64,000 nt of DNA from contig CAZRCZ010000003.1 in the NCBI GenBank assembly GCA_964598765.1, positions 1-64,000 on the forward strand, given 5' to 3'. Position numbers and translations under genes: made by a program. Positions 24,970-33,871 of this stretch are shown here, piece by piece; position 1 is the stretch's first letter, and every line of letters begins with the position of its first letter. The notes under the pieces were generated by a model that did not search any database, was not told the origin of the DNA, and was given only the letters and a program-made list of their open reading frames with translations. The DNA is from CAZRCZ01 sp964598765. GTDB taxonomy: Bacteria; Sumerlaeota; Sumerlaeia; MVZB01; JAJFLK01.

Positions 24970-26970
24970 ATTTCCCGAAGGCGTCCGACGCGGCGCGGCA
25001 ACGGAAGTTGCCGTCGGGCTGACGGTCGTTGCGGCCACGGCAATCGTGTTTGTCCGCATGGTGGGGTTCGGTTTCATCGGTGCGTGGGACGATGCCGTTT
25101 TTGCGATCAATACCGATTATCAGGGCTTGGGGTGGAAGCAACTCAAATGGATGTTCACCACGGCTCAATTTCCGGCCTTTTATATCCCGTTAAGTTGGCT
25201 TAGTTGGGGGTTCAATTACCTCCTTTTTGGGTTAAGCCCGATGGGATTTCACTTGGGCGACTTTCTCCTGCATCTTGCCAACGCGTTGATGGTTTTGTTT
25301 CTTATTCGGGAGTTTTTGAGTTTAGGAGCGGAAGGATGGACGAATGCTCCGTCGGACCTAATCTGCGCGGGCCTTGGCGCATTGTTTTGGTCGCTCCACC
25401 CTCTGCGCGCGGAGCCGGTGGCGTCAGTTGTTCTGCGTCCGGTATTGCTTTCCACTTTCTTTATGCTCTTTTCGCTTGTGGCTTATCTGCGTGCATCGCG
25501 CCCCCCCAAAGCATCAGTGGGCAAGAGGTCTTTCTATTGCGCGTCGCTCTTGGCCTATGTTGCTTCCCTCCTCTCATATCCCCTTGCGGTCGGCTGTTTC
25601 GCACTGTTCCCCATTCTTGACTTCTATCCGTTAAAGCAGATGAAGGAGGAAGGGATCCGGAGAGGGTCAACGTCGTCGGTTGGAAATCTTTGGCTTAAAG
25701 CGCCGTTCGTTTTCGTAGGGCTCGTCTCGGGAATCGCTTCAATACTGACCTCCAAACTCGACGAGCTTCCCAACCACTCTCAGCCGTCCTTAAGGGAATT
25801 TGGGGTCGCGCAAAGATTTATGCAGGGATGTTATTCTCTGGCGTATTATTCTTGGGTGATCTTATATCCGAAAGACCTTTCTCCGATTTACACCCGACTT
25901 ATATCCTTTAATCCGGTGGGGCCGTTGTTTCTGTTGAGCGCGGCTTGGGTTTTAACGACGACTTTCGCGCTTTGGTTTTTCCGTCGCCGTTGGCCCATCG
26001 GATGGGCGCTTTGGTTATGTAATTTTTTTACGCTCCTTCCCGTCCTCGGATTGACTCAAAGTCCGCACTACACGAACGACCATACACATATCTTCAAGGG
26101 ATCATTTGGTCGGTCGCTTTGAGCGTTGGATTTTCGGCGCTTTGGAGAAGCCCGGGAAGAAGGGTCGCGGTTCGAACCGCTTTTTGGGGAGTTGCAGGAG
26201 CCTGTGCATTTCTCGGCGTGTTGACCATGCGCCAGATTCAAATCTGGAGGGATGGATTCGCGCTGTTTCCCTACGTCATCGAAAAGCTGGGGAAGCATCC
26301 CTATCGTGCGGACATGTATCGCCGGCTGGCCCGCGTCTATCTTGATGGCGGGGACACAAAGCACGCCGCCGAGTATATAAGACAATCGCTTACCGTCAAT
26401 CCGAATTCGGCGGATGCCCTTTGGCTCCGGGGCTTGATTAAGTTCAGGCAGGAAGATTGGAAAGACGCGGAATCGGACTTAAGGATAGCGTTGCAATGCG
26501 AACCGCACTATCCCGACGCTCAGGAGTTGCTCGGCTTGGTATTGATCCGCGAAGGAAAATTGGACGAGGCCATTGAATGCTTCAAGAAGGTTCTATCCTA
26601 CAAACCCAATTGGACGGAACCACATTTCAATCTCGCCATGACCCGCATCAAGCAAGATCAAACCGAGGAGGCAATTAAAGAGCTGAGGGAAACTCTGTCC
26701 CTCGATTCGGGTTATCCCGATGCGCATCTACATCTGGGAGTCTTGCTGGCGCGGCTAGGGCGGTTCGCCGAAGCAACGGAGGCATTCAAAGCCGCGACTG
26801 AAGCGAACCCGTCCGATGCCAGACCCTACAACGGACTGGGAATGGTGTTGGCTAATCTACAGAAGCGGGAGGAGGCGATTGGAGCATTCAAGCAGGCATT
26901 AAAATTGAGACCCGATTACCGCGAAGCGGCCGTCAACTTGGAACAAGCGATGCAAAGACGAGGAGAATGA
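24953..26970 (+). pseudogene. Multi-pass membrane protein with C-terminal TPRs, split by a frameshift
   Basis: Two open frames make one protein of about 673 aa. The first (GTG 24953 to 26122) encodes some nine membrane helices of the TMTC-like type, including SLHPLRAEPVASVVLRPVLL and LLPVLGLTQSPHYTND. The second (26119-26970) gives six or seven TPR units such as YPDAQELLGLVLIREGKLDE. At 26081-26082 one base is missing: reading on in the other frame from 26083 restores YTYLQGIIWSVALSVG, exactly what the family has after 'HYTND.'. The cause may be a real mutation, a phase-variation event or a sequencing error; no homopolymer is present there. The relatives are thought to be glycan-linked. It overlaps the Wzt-like gene by 17 nt. 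Confidence 0.8.
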
Positions 26971-27075
26971 AAAATGCCTTGAATCGCAATTCCTTGGTCG
27001 GGTACGCATCGGGCGATGGGCGCTCCTTAAGACTAAAGACCCGTTACCGCTCCATGTCTTAGGTAATTAAGAAAT

Positions 27076-27102
27076 AAGCCACAGAGATTACAGAGAGAGA
27101 AA
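27076..27102. repeat. Family B repeat at the larE 3' end
   Basis: AGCCACAGAGATTACAGAGA then GAGAAAA, overlapping the last codons of larE (HFLSL is encoded within it). The rest of the 26971-27087 gap shows nothing. Confidence 0.5.
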
Positions 27103-27984
27103 ATGTTCCTCGCTGGGAATTTTTACCGTGGTCTCTTTGCCCACTGTCGCTGGAATGCCAGAATCCTTAATTCCTTCATTCAAGTTTCCCATCCGATACC
27201 CAAGCAAATCCAGCGCGACGAATTGAAATCCAATGGACCGCATGAACTTGACGATCTCCTCGCGGATCGGATGTTCGGCCAGACGCGCAATCTCCGTCGG
27301 TTCAACCTCAATCCGCGCGATTTTGTCGTGATGCCTGAGCCGGACCTGTTTGAATCCCAGCTTCCGAAGAAACGCCTCTCCCTGTTCGATTTGGCGAAGT
27401 TTCACGGCGTCAATTTTGTCACCGTAAGGAATCCGCGAGGAAAGACACGGCATCGCCGGTTTATCCCAGTTGGAAAGTCCGAGTTCTCGCGCCATTTTGC
27501 GGATATCGTCCTTGTGCATGTCGGCTTCGAGAAGAACGCTGACGACTCCGAGTTCCTTGGCGGCTTGAATTCCCGGGCGGTAATCTCCCACGTCGTCGGC
27601 GTTGACGCCATCCACGATGGCGCTGACCTTTAACTCACGGGCGAGATTGGTCAGGCGCGTGTGGAGTTCGTGTTTGCAAAAATAACAGCGGTTGCTCGGA
27701 TTAGCGGCGTAGTTTTCGATTTCAAGTTCGGAATATTCGATGACCTTCTGATTCAAGCCATGCGCTTGGGCGATCTGGACGGTCAGATCGAAATCCTCGT
27801 CGGTCAGCGTTTCCGAGCGGGCGGTGACGCCGATGCAATCGTCCCCGAGCGCCATCGCCCCGATCTTGAAGACAAGCGTGCTGTCCACGCCTCCGGAATA
27901 GGCGACGACGACACGGCCCAGTTGTTGAAATCGGGCGAAGATTTTATCGAATTTCTCGGTCAATGCCGGGTTGGTAAAATGCAC
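27088..27984 (-). CDS. larE: ATP-dependent sacrificial sulfur transferase LarE
   Basis: 298 aa. The N-terminal PP-loop is AYSGGVDSTLVFK (30-35 core), which adenylates the substrate. Next are NRCYFCKHELHTRL (Cys100, Cys103) and DGVNADDVGDYRPGIQAAKE. The sulfur-donor Cys is expected at Cys180 in KPAMPCLSSRIPYGDKI, close to Cys176 of Lactobacillus LarE. In that system LarE converts pyridinium dicarboxylate mononucleotide to the dithio form of the nickel-pincer cofactor. The start is GTG. No larA, larB or larC is in the window, so it is an orphan here, and a role in another thiolation is possible. It is the only minus-strand gene between 23551 and 31725. Confidence 0.93.
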   Translation of the reverse strand: MHFTNPALTEKFDKIFARFQQLGRVVVAYSGGVDSTLVFKIGAMALGDDCIGVTARSETLTDEDFDLTVQIAQAHGLNQKVIEYSELEIENYAANPSNRCYFCKHELHTRLTNLARELKVSAIVDGVNADDVGDYRPGIQAAKELGVVSVLLEADMHKDDIRKMARELGLSNWDKPAMPCLSSRIPYGDKIDAVKLRQIEQGEAFLRKLGFKQVRLRHHDKIARIEVEPTEIARLAEHPIREEIVKFMRSIGFQFVALDLLGYRMGNLNEGIKDSGIPATVGKETTVKIPSEEHFLSL

Positions 27985-28014
27985 GGTGATTCGTCTGCCT
28001 TACGCTATAATTAT

Positions 28015-28048
28015 TTCACCACCAAGACACAAAGACAGCAAGAAAATC
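28015..28048. repeat. Family B repeat (CACCACCAAGACACAAAGAC type)
   Basis: TTCACCACCAAGACACAAAG then ACAGCAAGAAAA lies between the divergent larE and mutT-like genes. It matches the left arms at 55621 and 59711. Confidence 0.7.
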
Positions 28049-28106
28049 GGTAATTGAAGTTCGCCGATTGATTGGCCGACCGAATGAGCTATGATGGTAT
28101 CCCCTC

Positions 28107-28508
28107 ATGTCCATCCCGCAACGCATTGCCTTGGCCGTGATTTTTCATGATGGAAAAGTGCTGGTTGCGCGGCGACCGAAGGGAAAACGGTTGGGGGGAT
28201 TATGGGAATTTCCGGGAGGAAAAATTGAGGATGGGGAGAGTGCCGCTCAGGCGGCGGAAAGGGAATGTCGAGAGGAAATAGGTTGTGAAGTTTCTTGTAT
28301 TCGCTCATTGGGAACGGTTCGCCATGATTACGGGGATTTTTCGGTGGAATTGGTCGCCCTGCTATGTGAACTGAACGAGGGAGAAAACCGACGGTCGTCG
28401 GACGCGACGGAACTGGAATGGGCGACGCTGGAGGATTTGAAGGCGCGTCCGATCCCGGCGGCCAATCACGCCTTGATCGAAGTGCTTCGGAAAGAGTTGC
28501 AGATTTGA
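28107..28508 (+). CDS. mutT: NUDIX hydrolase, MutT-like (8-oxo-dGTP diphosphatase)
   Basis: 133 aa. The Nudix box is GGKIEDGESAAQAAERECRE then EIG, with all consensus Gly, Glu and Arg residues. The start IALAVIFHDGKVLVARRPKG and the RLGGLWEFPGGK segment are typical of MutT proteins that hydrolyse 8-oxo-dGTP to limit mutation. The C-terminal ATELEWATLEDLKARPIPAA is also MutT-like. ATG 28107 is the first start. The Wzm-like permease gene follows 25 nt later, so they may share a transcript. Exact substrate is inferred from the family. Confidence 0.88.
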   Translation: MSIPQRIALAVIFHDGKVLVARRPKGKRLGGLWEFPGGKIEDGESAAQAAERECREEIGCEVSCIRSLGTVRHDYGDFSVELVALLCELNEGENRRSSDATELEWATLEDLKARPIPAANHALIEVLRKELQI

Positions 28509-28533
28509 AATTTAACCTTTCAAATTCAGGTTC

Positions 28534-29370
28534 ATGATCCGCTCGATTTGGAAATCCCGTAACCTTTTGGCCAATCTCGTGCGACGGGATATGACCGTCC
28601 GCTACAAATCCACGATTCTTGGATTTTTCTGGTCGTTCGCCAAACCATTGGCTTACATGGGAATTTATCAGTTGGTCTTCGGGCAAATCCTTGCCCTCCA
28701 AATCCGCGAGCCGAGGATTCCCTACGCGCTTCACATCTTGGTCGGCGTCTTGCCTTGGGCGTTTTTCACCGGCGCGACCTCGGAGGCGATGAACTCGATC
28801 CTCGCCAGCGCGAATCTGGTGAAGAAAGTCAAACTACCGCTGGAAATTTTTCCTTTGGCGGCGGTATGTTCGCACGCGATTCATTTCGCGCTGGCGATGG
28901 TCGTCGTGCTGGGCGCGATGATTCTCTTCGGACTCCCCCCCGGCCCGGGATTTCTGCTCGTTCCTGTCGTGGCGGCGATTCAATTCATATTCGTTTTGGC
29001 GATTTCGCTTCTGCTGGCATCTCTAAATGTTTTTTACCGCGACGTGGCTTCGATTTGGGAGGTCATCTCCGCCGCGTGGTTTTACGTGACGCCGATCATT
29101 TATCCGGTCTATTACGCCATCGAGTATTTCCGGGATCACGGGTGGCGCTGGGCGACTTGGCTCTATCTGGCCAATCCGATGGCGCCGATCACGATTGCGT
29201 ATCGGCGTTTGCTTCTCTACGCTTCGCTTCTGGACGCGAACCGGGAATACAAAAGCGATTTCCATTTGACGGTCGCGCTGGGGATCGCCGCGATTGTTTC
29301 GGCGGGACTGCTATGGCTTTCGCAAACCATCTTTGCGCGGCTTTCGCGGCGATTCGCCGATCAATTGTGA
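28534..29370 (+). CDS. Polysaccharide ABC transporter permease (Wzm/ABC-2 type)
   Basis: 278 aa with six predicted membrane helices. It opens with RNLLANLVRRDMTVRYKSTI then LGFFWSFAKPLAYMGIYQLVF, the hallmark of ABC-2 glycan export permeases, and later has LNVFYRDVASIWEVISAAWF and TPIIYPVYY. It forms the channel that, with a Wzt-type ATPase, exports O-antigen, teichoic acid or a similar polymer through the inner membrane. The matching ATPase is probably the gene at 23551-24969. The P450 gene follows after 7 nt. Confidence 0.9.
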   Translation: MIRSIWKSRNLLANLVRRDMTVRYKSTILGFFWSFAKPLAYMGIYQLVFGQILALQIREPRIPYALHILVGVLPWAFFTGATSEAMNSILASANLVKKVKLPLEIFPLAAVCSHAIHFALAMVVVLGAMILFGLPPGPGFLLVPVVAAIQFIFVLAISLLLASLNVFYRDVASIWEVISAAWFYVTPIIYPVYYAIEYFRDHGWRWATWLYLANPMAPITIAYRRLLLYASLLDANREYKSDFHLTVALGIAAIVSAGLLWLSQTIFARLSRRFADQL

Positions 29371-29377
29371 TTCCAAG

Positions 29378-30619
29378 ATGACGCTGAACTTCGATCCCAG
29401 CCTCCCCGAACTCATCGCCGATCCCCATCCGATCTATCGCCGATTGCGCGAGGAAGATCCGGTTCATTGGAGCGAGTCGCTCGGCGGGTGGGTTTTGTCG
29501 CGCTACAAGGAGGTCAAATGGGCGCTGGCCGACGCGCGATTTTCCGCCGATCGAATTACTCCGTTCATGAATCATCTCGACTCGACCACTCGCGCGCGGA
29601 TCGCCGATTTGGGACGATGGATCGGGATGTGGTCCGTCTTCGCCGATCCTCCCCAACACACGCGACTTCGGTCGCTCATGAACAAGGGATTCACGGCGCA
29701 GGCTTTGGAAAAGTTGCGTCCGCGCATCCAGCAAATCGTGGATCAGCTTTTGGATCGCGTCGAACCGACCGGGGTGATGGAAACGATTCGGGACTTGGGT
29801 TACCCCCTGCCGGTGACGGTGATCGGCGAAATGATCGGCGTGCCGGAGCGCGATTTGGATCGCCTCAAGCAATGGTCCGACGAAATTGGTTTGTTCGTCG
29901 GGAGCGCGTTCGGGGTCGTCGGCAAATGGGAACGGGCGCAGGAGGGAATGCGCGAAATGAACGCCTATTTCCGCGAGATCATCCGGGCGCGGCAAGCCGA
30001 ACCGCGAGACGACATCCTGAGCGCGCTCATTTCCGCGAGGGAACGCGGCGATTTTCTGAGCGAGGATGAATTGATTTCGACCTGCATTCTCCTGCTTTTC
30101 GCGGGACACGAAACGACGACGCATTTGATCGCCAACGGCTTGGCGGCGTTGTTGGAGCACCCCGATCAATTGGAAAAATTGCGCGCCTATCCCGCGTTGA
30201 TTCCCTCCGCCGTCGAGGAGCTTCTTCGCTTTTGCGGTCCGGTCGTCGCGGTGGCGCGGATCGCCAAAGAGAGCATGGAGATCGAAGGAAAAAAGATCGG
30301 CCGAGGGCAACGTTTATTCTGTTTGCTCAGTTCCGCCGACCGCGATCCTGCCCAGTTCCCGGATCCCGACCGGCTCGACGTCGAACGGAAGAACAACGCG
30401 CACGTCGCGTTCGGCTACGGCATTCATTTTTGTCTCGGCGCGCCGTTGGCGCGGATCGAAACGCAAATCACGCTTGATGCGCTTCTGCGGCGATACAAAA
30501 GATTGGAACTCCAATCGCCGAAATTTGAATGGCACGGCTCGCTCGTCCTGCGCGGCGTCAAATCGTTTTCCATTTCCATATCCAAAGAATTCACCAAGGA
30601 GACACAGAGAAGTTTGTGA
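29378..30619 (+). CDS. Cytochrome P450
   Basis: 413 aa from ATG 29378. Oxygen-binding I-helix is LLFAGHETTTHLIANGLAAL; ExxR is in VEELLRF; the haem loop FGYGIHFCLGAP has the axial thiolate at Cys352. The N-terminal part has FADPPQHTRLRSLMNKGFTA. It is a soluble bacterial class I P450 of the CYP107/CYP109-like type and needs a ferredoxin; a single-cluster ferredoxin is encoded at 61174-61410 but need not be the partner. Substrate unknown. The last nine codons (FTKETQRSL) and the stop come from a family B repeat, so the C-terminus is not the ancestral one. Confidence 0.95.
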   Translation: MTLNFDPSLPELIADPHPIYRRLREEDPVHWSESLGGWVLSRYKEVKWALADARFSADRITPFMNHLDSTTRARIADLGRWIGMWSVFADPPQHTRLRSLMNKGFTAQALEKLRPRIQQIVDQLLDRVEPTGVMETIRDLGYPLPVTVIGEMIGVPERDLDRLKQWSDEIGLFVGSAFGVVGKWERAQEGMREMNAYFREIIRARQAEPRDDILSALISARERGDFLSEDELISTCILLLFAGHETTTHLIANGLAALLEHPDQLEKLRAYPALIPSAVEELLRFCGPVVAVARIAKESMEIEGKKIGRGQRLFCLLSSADRDPAQFPDPDRLDVERKNNAHVAFGYGIHFCLGAPLARIETQITLDALLRRYKRLELQSPKFEWHGSLVLRGVKSFSISISKEFTKETQRSL

Positions 30620-30664
30620 CAAGGGTTTTGCGTTGCAAGTTCAACTCTGTGCCTCTGTAGTGAA
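30590..30664. repeat. Family B inverted pair at the 3' end of the P450 gene
   Basis: Arms TTCACCAAGGAGACACAGAG (from 30590) and its near reverse complement CTCTGTGCCTCTGTAGTGAA (to 30664) enclose about 25 nt. The left arm is translated as the P450 C-terminus. The structure could act as a terminator or mRNA-stabilising stem. Confidence 0.7.
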
Positions 30665-30696
30665 GCAATCGTTTTGATGCTACAAGTAAGTTGCCG

Positions 30697-31725
30697 ATGT
30701 TGAAAACCGCCGTCGTTCTTGACCCCCAATATCTGAATCACGAGACCGGCCATGACCACCCCGAGCGACCGGAGCGGATCAAAGTTCTTCTGGATTTGAT
30801 GGAGAGCTGTTCGCGCGAAGGAATCATTCGCGTTGCTCCGCGACCGGCAGAGATCGAAGAGATCGCGTTGGTCCACACCGACGGCCACATTCGTCGTGTC
30901 GCCGAGAGCGCGAAGTGGGATTATTTTTCGTTCGACGCCGACACGCCCGTCTGCAAACGCTCCTACGAAATCGCCAAGCTGGCGGTCGGAGGAACGCTGG
31001 AGTTGCTCGACGCGATCATGGCCGGAAAGGCGGACAACGGGTTCGCCTTGATCCGTCCCCCCGGTCATCACGCCGAGCGGGGGCAGGCGATGGGATTCTG
31101 CCTTTTCAACAATGTCGCCATCGGCGCGGAATATCTGAGAAAAAAGCACGGACTCGAACGCATCCTCATCATGGATTGGGACGTTCATCACGGCAACGGA
31201 ACGCAACACATCTTCGAGCGCGATCCGGGCGTGCTTTACATTTCCACCCATCAATTTCCATATTATCCGGGGACCGGCGCCGCCGATGAGGTCGGGATCG
31301 GCGAAGGGGAGGGATTTACGGTCAATATCCCCTTGTCCGAGGGATGCGGCGACGCGGAATATCTCGCGGCGTTCGAGGAAATCATGGATCCGATTGCGCG
31401 GCAGTTCAATCCGCAATTCGTCTTGATCTCGGCGGGATTCGATTCGCACCACCGCGACCCGCTGGGAGGAATGAAGGTCAGCGAAGAAGGCTTCGGCGCG
31501 ATGGCGCGGATTCTCCTGCGCGTCACGCGCGATAGTTGTTCCAGCCGTTGCGCGGCGATCTTGGAAGGGGGCTATGATCTTTCCGGATTGAAAAATTCGG
31601 TGGAACGGATTTTGGAAGAACTGGGAAGTCAAAGCATTGACGAGGAAATCTCGATCGCAACGAAAGGAGGACAACTTCTGAAAAAATCGAAAATAATTCA
31701 GGGACGATACTGGAATTTGCATTAG
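30697..31725 (+). CDS. Histone-deacetylase-family zinc amidohydrolase
   Basis: 342 aa from ATG 30697 (TTG 30691 also possible). It shows the HDAC/AcuC/acetylpolyamine amidohydrolase fold: NHETGHDHPERPERIKVLLD, IRPPGHHAERGQAMGFCLFN (active-site His pair), MDWDVHHGNGTQHIFE (zinc Asp and His), SAGFDSHHRDPLGGM (zinc Asp) and LEGGYDL. Such enzymes remove acetyl or similar acyl groups from lysine side chains, polyamines or small molecules in the cytoplasm. Length and motif order fit the class II-like bacterial group. It ends just before a strong inverted repeat and converges on an SGNH hydrolase gene. Confidence 0.94.
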   Translation: MLKTAVVLDPQYLNHETGHDHPERPERIKVLLDLMESCSREGIIRVAPRPAEIEEIALVHTDGHIRRVAESAKWDYFSFDADTPVCKRSYEIAKLAVGGTLELLDAIMAGKADNGFALIRPPGHHAERGQAMGFCLFNNVAIGAEYLRKKHGLERILIMDWDVHHGNGTQHIFERDPGVLYISTHQFPYYPGTGAADEVGIGEGEGFTVNIPLSEGCGDAEYLAAFEEIMDPIARQFNPQFVLISAGFDSHHRDPLGGMKVSEEGFGAMARILLRVTRDSCSSRCAAILEGGYDLSGLKNSVERILEELGSQSIDEEISIATKGGQLLKKSKIIQGRYWNLH

Positions 31726-31746
31726 GGAGGACGGCAACGTATGGAA

Positions 31747-31823
31747 TTCACCCCAGAGACACAGAGAAGTCGGGCAAAACGCCAAAACCGCTGTCCTAAT
31801 CTTCTCTGTGTCTCCGCGGTGAA
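31747..31823. repeat. Family B inverted pair, likely two-way terminator
   Basis: Left arm TTCACCCCAGAGACACAGAG + AAG (31747-31769) and right arm CTTCTCTGTGTCTCCGCGGT + GAA (31801-31823) pair at 21 of 23 positions around a 31-nt loop. It occupies the gap between the convergent HDAC-like and SGNH genes. Confidence 0.8.
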
Positions 31824-31828
31824 TGAAT

Positions 31829-32833
31829 CTATTTTTTCGCCGACGGTATCCACTCCGGACGCTTCTCGATCCATTCCGCCAATTCGTCCGCGATGATTTG
31901 ATGTCCCTTTTGATTGGGATGAACATCGTCGAGGTTCACGTCCGACGAATTTAGCGACGCAAAACCGGAATGGAGATCGAGAAATTCAAGATGGTTCTTC
32001 TCGGAGAGCGTCTTGATCCAGTCGTTGATGTTTTGCCATGCGTAGGGGGCTTCCGATTTGAACTCGAAGATGGGAGTGACCGCGACGAGAATAGGAACGT
32101 TGTTGTCCTTGCTGATTTCTCCCAGCCGTTTGAAGTTTTTCTCGATGTCGTCTTTGTATCGCTCATGGACGAACTGGCAGTAATCCCTCGAGGAACGCCG
32201 GAATTGGAAAACCAAACGTTTGAGCTTGTATCCCACCGCGCGAAGGACTCTCAGAATTTGAATCGGCGGCTCGGTGAAATAGCGGCTCAATCCGCCGTCC
32301 ACCACGTCGGGATCGTTGAGGACGTAATTGAGAACGATTAAATTGGGACGCATGGCCAATCCCCGCGCCTCCAGCAAACGAAGCTCCTGTTTGGTCGAAT
32401 AACCGACGACGGCGTAGTTGTAAACAATCGGCGGCGGCTGACCGGGCGCGGATTTGGCCTTCAGTTGTTTCTCCAACACTTGGGGAAAGGCGTCTTCCAT
32501 CGGCAAACCCCAACCCCACGCGACTGAGTCGCCGAGGACCAATATACGCGGCGTCCCGGGAGGAGGATCGCTTGGAAACTCATCGTCTCTGCAACCTTGG
32601 GAGTTCATGACGGCATGAAGTCCGTCGAGACCTGTGGCCTCGGCGTTGGGAGCTCCTTCGTAAACCAGAATCGGATCGTTTGATTTCTTCAGGACTTTTA
32701 CCCACAAACCGAGCGTTTTATGATGGTGTTCCCAATAAGCGCGTTTCAGTCGCAAGCCGAATTCAACCGCGACGAGAACGAAAAGGGAGGAAACGCAAGC
32801 GAGGATGATTTTGTATTTAAGCTTGTGCCGCAT
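31829..32833 (-). CDS. Membrane-anchored SGNH/GDSL hydrolase
   Basis: 334 aa. A single N-terminal anchor helix (YKIILACVSSLFVLVAVEFG, about 7-26) is followed by an exterior SGNH domain. Block I is ILVLGDSVAWGWGLPMEDAF with the nucleophile Ser in GDS; YNYAVVGYSTKQELRL gives block II Gly, VLNYVLNDPDVV block III Asn, and LDDVHPNQKGHQI the catalytic Asp-His. Such proteins act as esterases or acetyl transferases on glycans and lipids. It stands alone between a terminator-like repeat and a family A repeat. Substrate unknown. Confidence 0.87.
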   Translation of the reverse strand: MRHKLKYKIILACVSSLFVLVAVEFGLRLKRAYWEHHHKTLGLWVKVLKKSNDPILVYEGAPNAEATGLDGLHAVMNSQGCRDDEFPSDPPPGTPRILVLGDSVAWGWGLPMEDAFPQVLEKQLKAKSAPGQPPPIVYNYAVVGYSTKQELRLLEARGLAMRPNLIVLNYVLNDPDVVDGGLSRYFTEPPIQILRVLRAVGYKLKRLVFQFRRSSRDYCQFVHERYKDDIEKNFKRLGEISKDNNVPILVAVTPIFEFKSEAPYAWQNINDWIKTLSEKNHLEFLDLHSGFASLNSSDVNLDDVHPNQKGHQIIADELAEWIEKRPEWIPSAKK

Positions 32834-32858
32834 GGGTCAATTCACTGAGGCGAATTGT

Positions 32859-32890
32859 GAGCAAGAGCAAGAGTAAGAGCAAGCGCAAGA
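32859..32890. repeat. Family A hexamer repeat
   Basis: GAGCAAGAGCAAGAGTAAGA then GCAAGCGCAAGA lies in the gap between the SGNH hydrolase start and the permease stop (32834-32932). Confidence 0.7.
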
Positions 32891-32932
32891 ATGCGCGTCG
32901 AAATTTGCTTGGAAATCAACGGGGCGTTCCAC

Positions 32933-33871
32933 TCATCCTTTAATCCCCGCGCGGGCGACGCTTTGAATGAAGAACCGTTGAAGAAAAACAAACGCCAAGA
33001 TCACGGGAATCATGACAATCACCGCAGCGGCCATGAGGAGATTGGGTTCGTTCACGGCCTCCTGATTAAACTCCTGCAAGCCGACCATCACCGTCCGCAT
33101 TTCGGGGCGCGTCGTGGCGATGAGCGGCCAGAGAAGAGCATTCCATTGCGCGAGAAAAGTGAGAATGGCGATGGTGGCGAGGGGAGAGCGGGCAAGGGGA
33201 ACGAGGACGCGCCAGAGGTAATGCCAGCGGCCGGCTCCATCGAGCCGTGCGGCGTCCCAGAGTTCATCCGGAACAGTCATGAAGAATTGACGCAAAAGAA
33301 AAATCGCAAAGATCGAAGCCAAGAAGGGAACGACAAGAGCGGGGTAGCGATCCAGCCATCCCAATCGCTCTAGGATGAGATAATTGGGAATCATCAAGAC
33401 TTGCGAGGGAACAATCAGCGTGGCAAGGACAAAATAAAAGATTGCCGATTTGCCGATGAAGTTCATTTTGGCGAGCGGATAGGCGGCGAGGATGGAGGTG
33501 AGAAGTGTTCCGGCGGTCGTAAGAAATCCGGTCGAGGCGCTGACCCAGAAATAACGACCGAACGTCAGGTCGCCCGGAGGCGAATTCCAAGCGTCGCGAT
33601 AATTATGACTAATTTGGCTTACGAATTTGCCGACTTCCGAGAATCGCGCCTGTTCCGGCCACCATGTCGGCGGATACCGCAAAGCCTCTTGCGCGGGCTT
33701 GAAGGAATTGACCGCCATCCAATAAAAAGGGACGAGCATGGCGAGCGCGCCGATGAGGAGGACTTGATTCATCATCCATATACCGACGGGTTTGAGTTGC
33801 CGTTTGCGCGATGCCCGAATCAGCACCGCAATCCAGATGAGAAGATAGACGCCGAGCGCCAGCCCCATCAT
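32933..33871 (-). CDS. Sugar ABC transporter permease, MalG type
   Basis: 312 aa from ATG 33871, which overlaps the upstream permease stop by 4 nt (ATGA); the frame is open to 33979 but that region is in the upstream gene. Six membrane helices are predicted. The cytoplasmic EAA loop is ELWDAARLDGAGRWHYLWRV then LVPLARSP, and RQFFMTVPDELWDAA is typical of MalG/UgpE permeases. With the MalF-type partner encoded next to it, it forms the membrane channel of a carbohydrate importer. No binding protein or ATPase gene adjoins. Confidence 0.92.
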   Translation of the reverse strand: MMGLALGVYLLIWIAVLIRASRKRQLKPVGIWMMNQVLLIGALAMLVPFYWMAVNSFKPAQEALRYPPTWWPEQARFSEVGKFVSQISHNYRDAWNSPPGDLTFGRYFWVSASTGFLTTAGTLLTSILAAYPLAKMNFIGKSAIFYFVLATLIVPSQVLMIPNYLILERLGWLDRYPALVVPFLASIFAIFLLRQFFMTVPDELWDAARLDGAGRWHYLWRVLVPLARSPLATIAILTFLAQWNALLWPLIATTRPEMRTVMVGLQEFNQEAVNEPNLLMAAAVIVMIPVILAFVFLQRFFIQSVARAGIKG

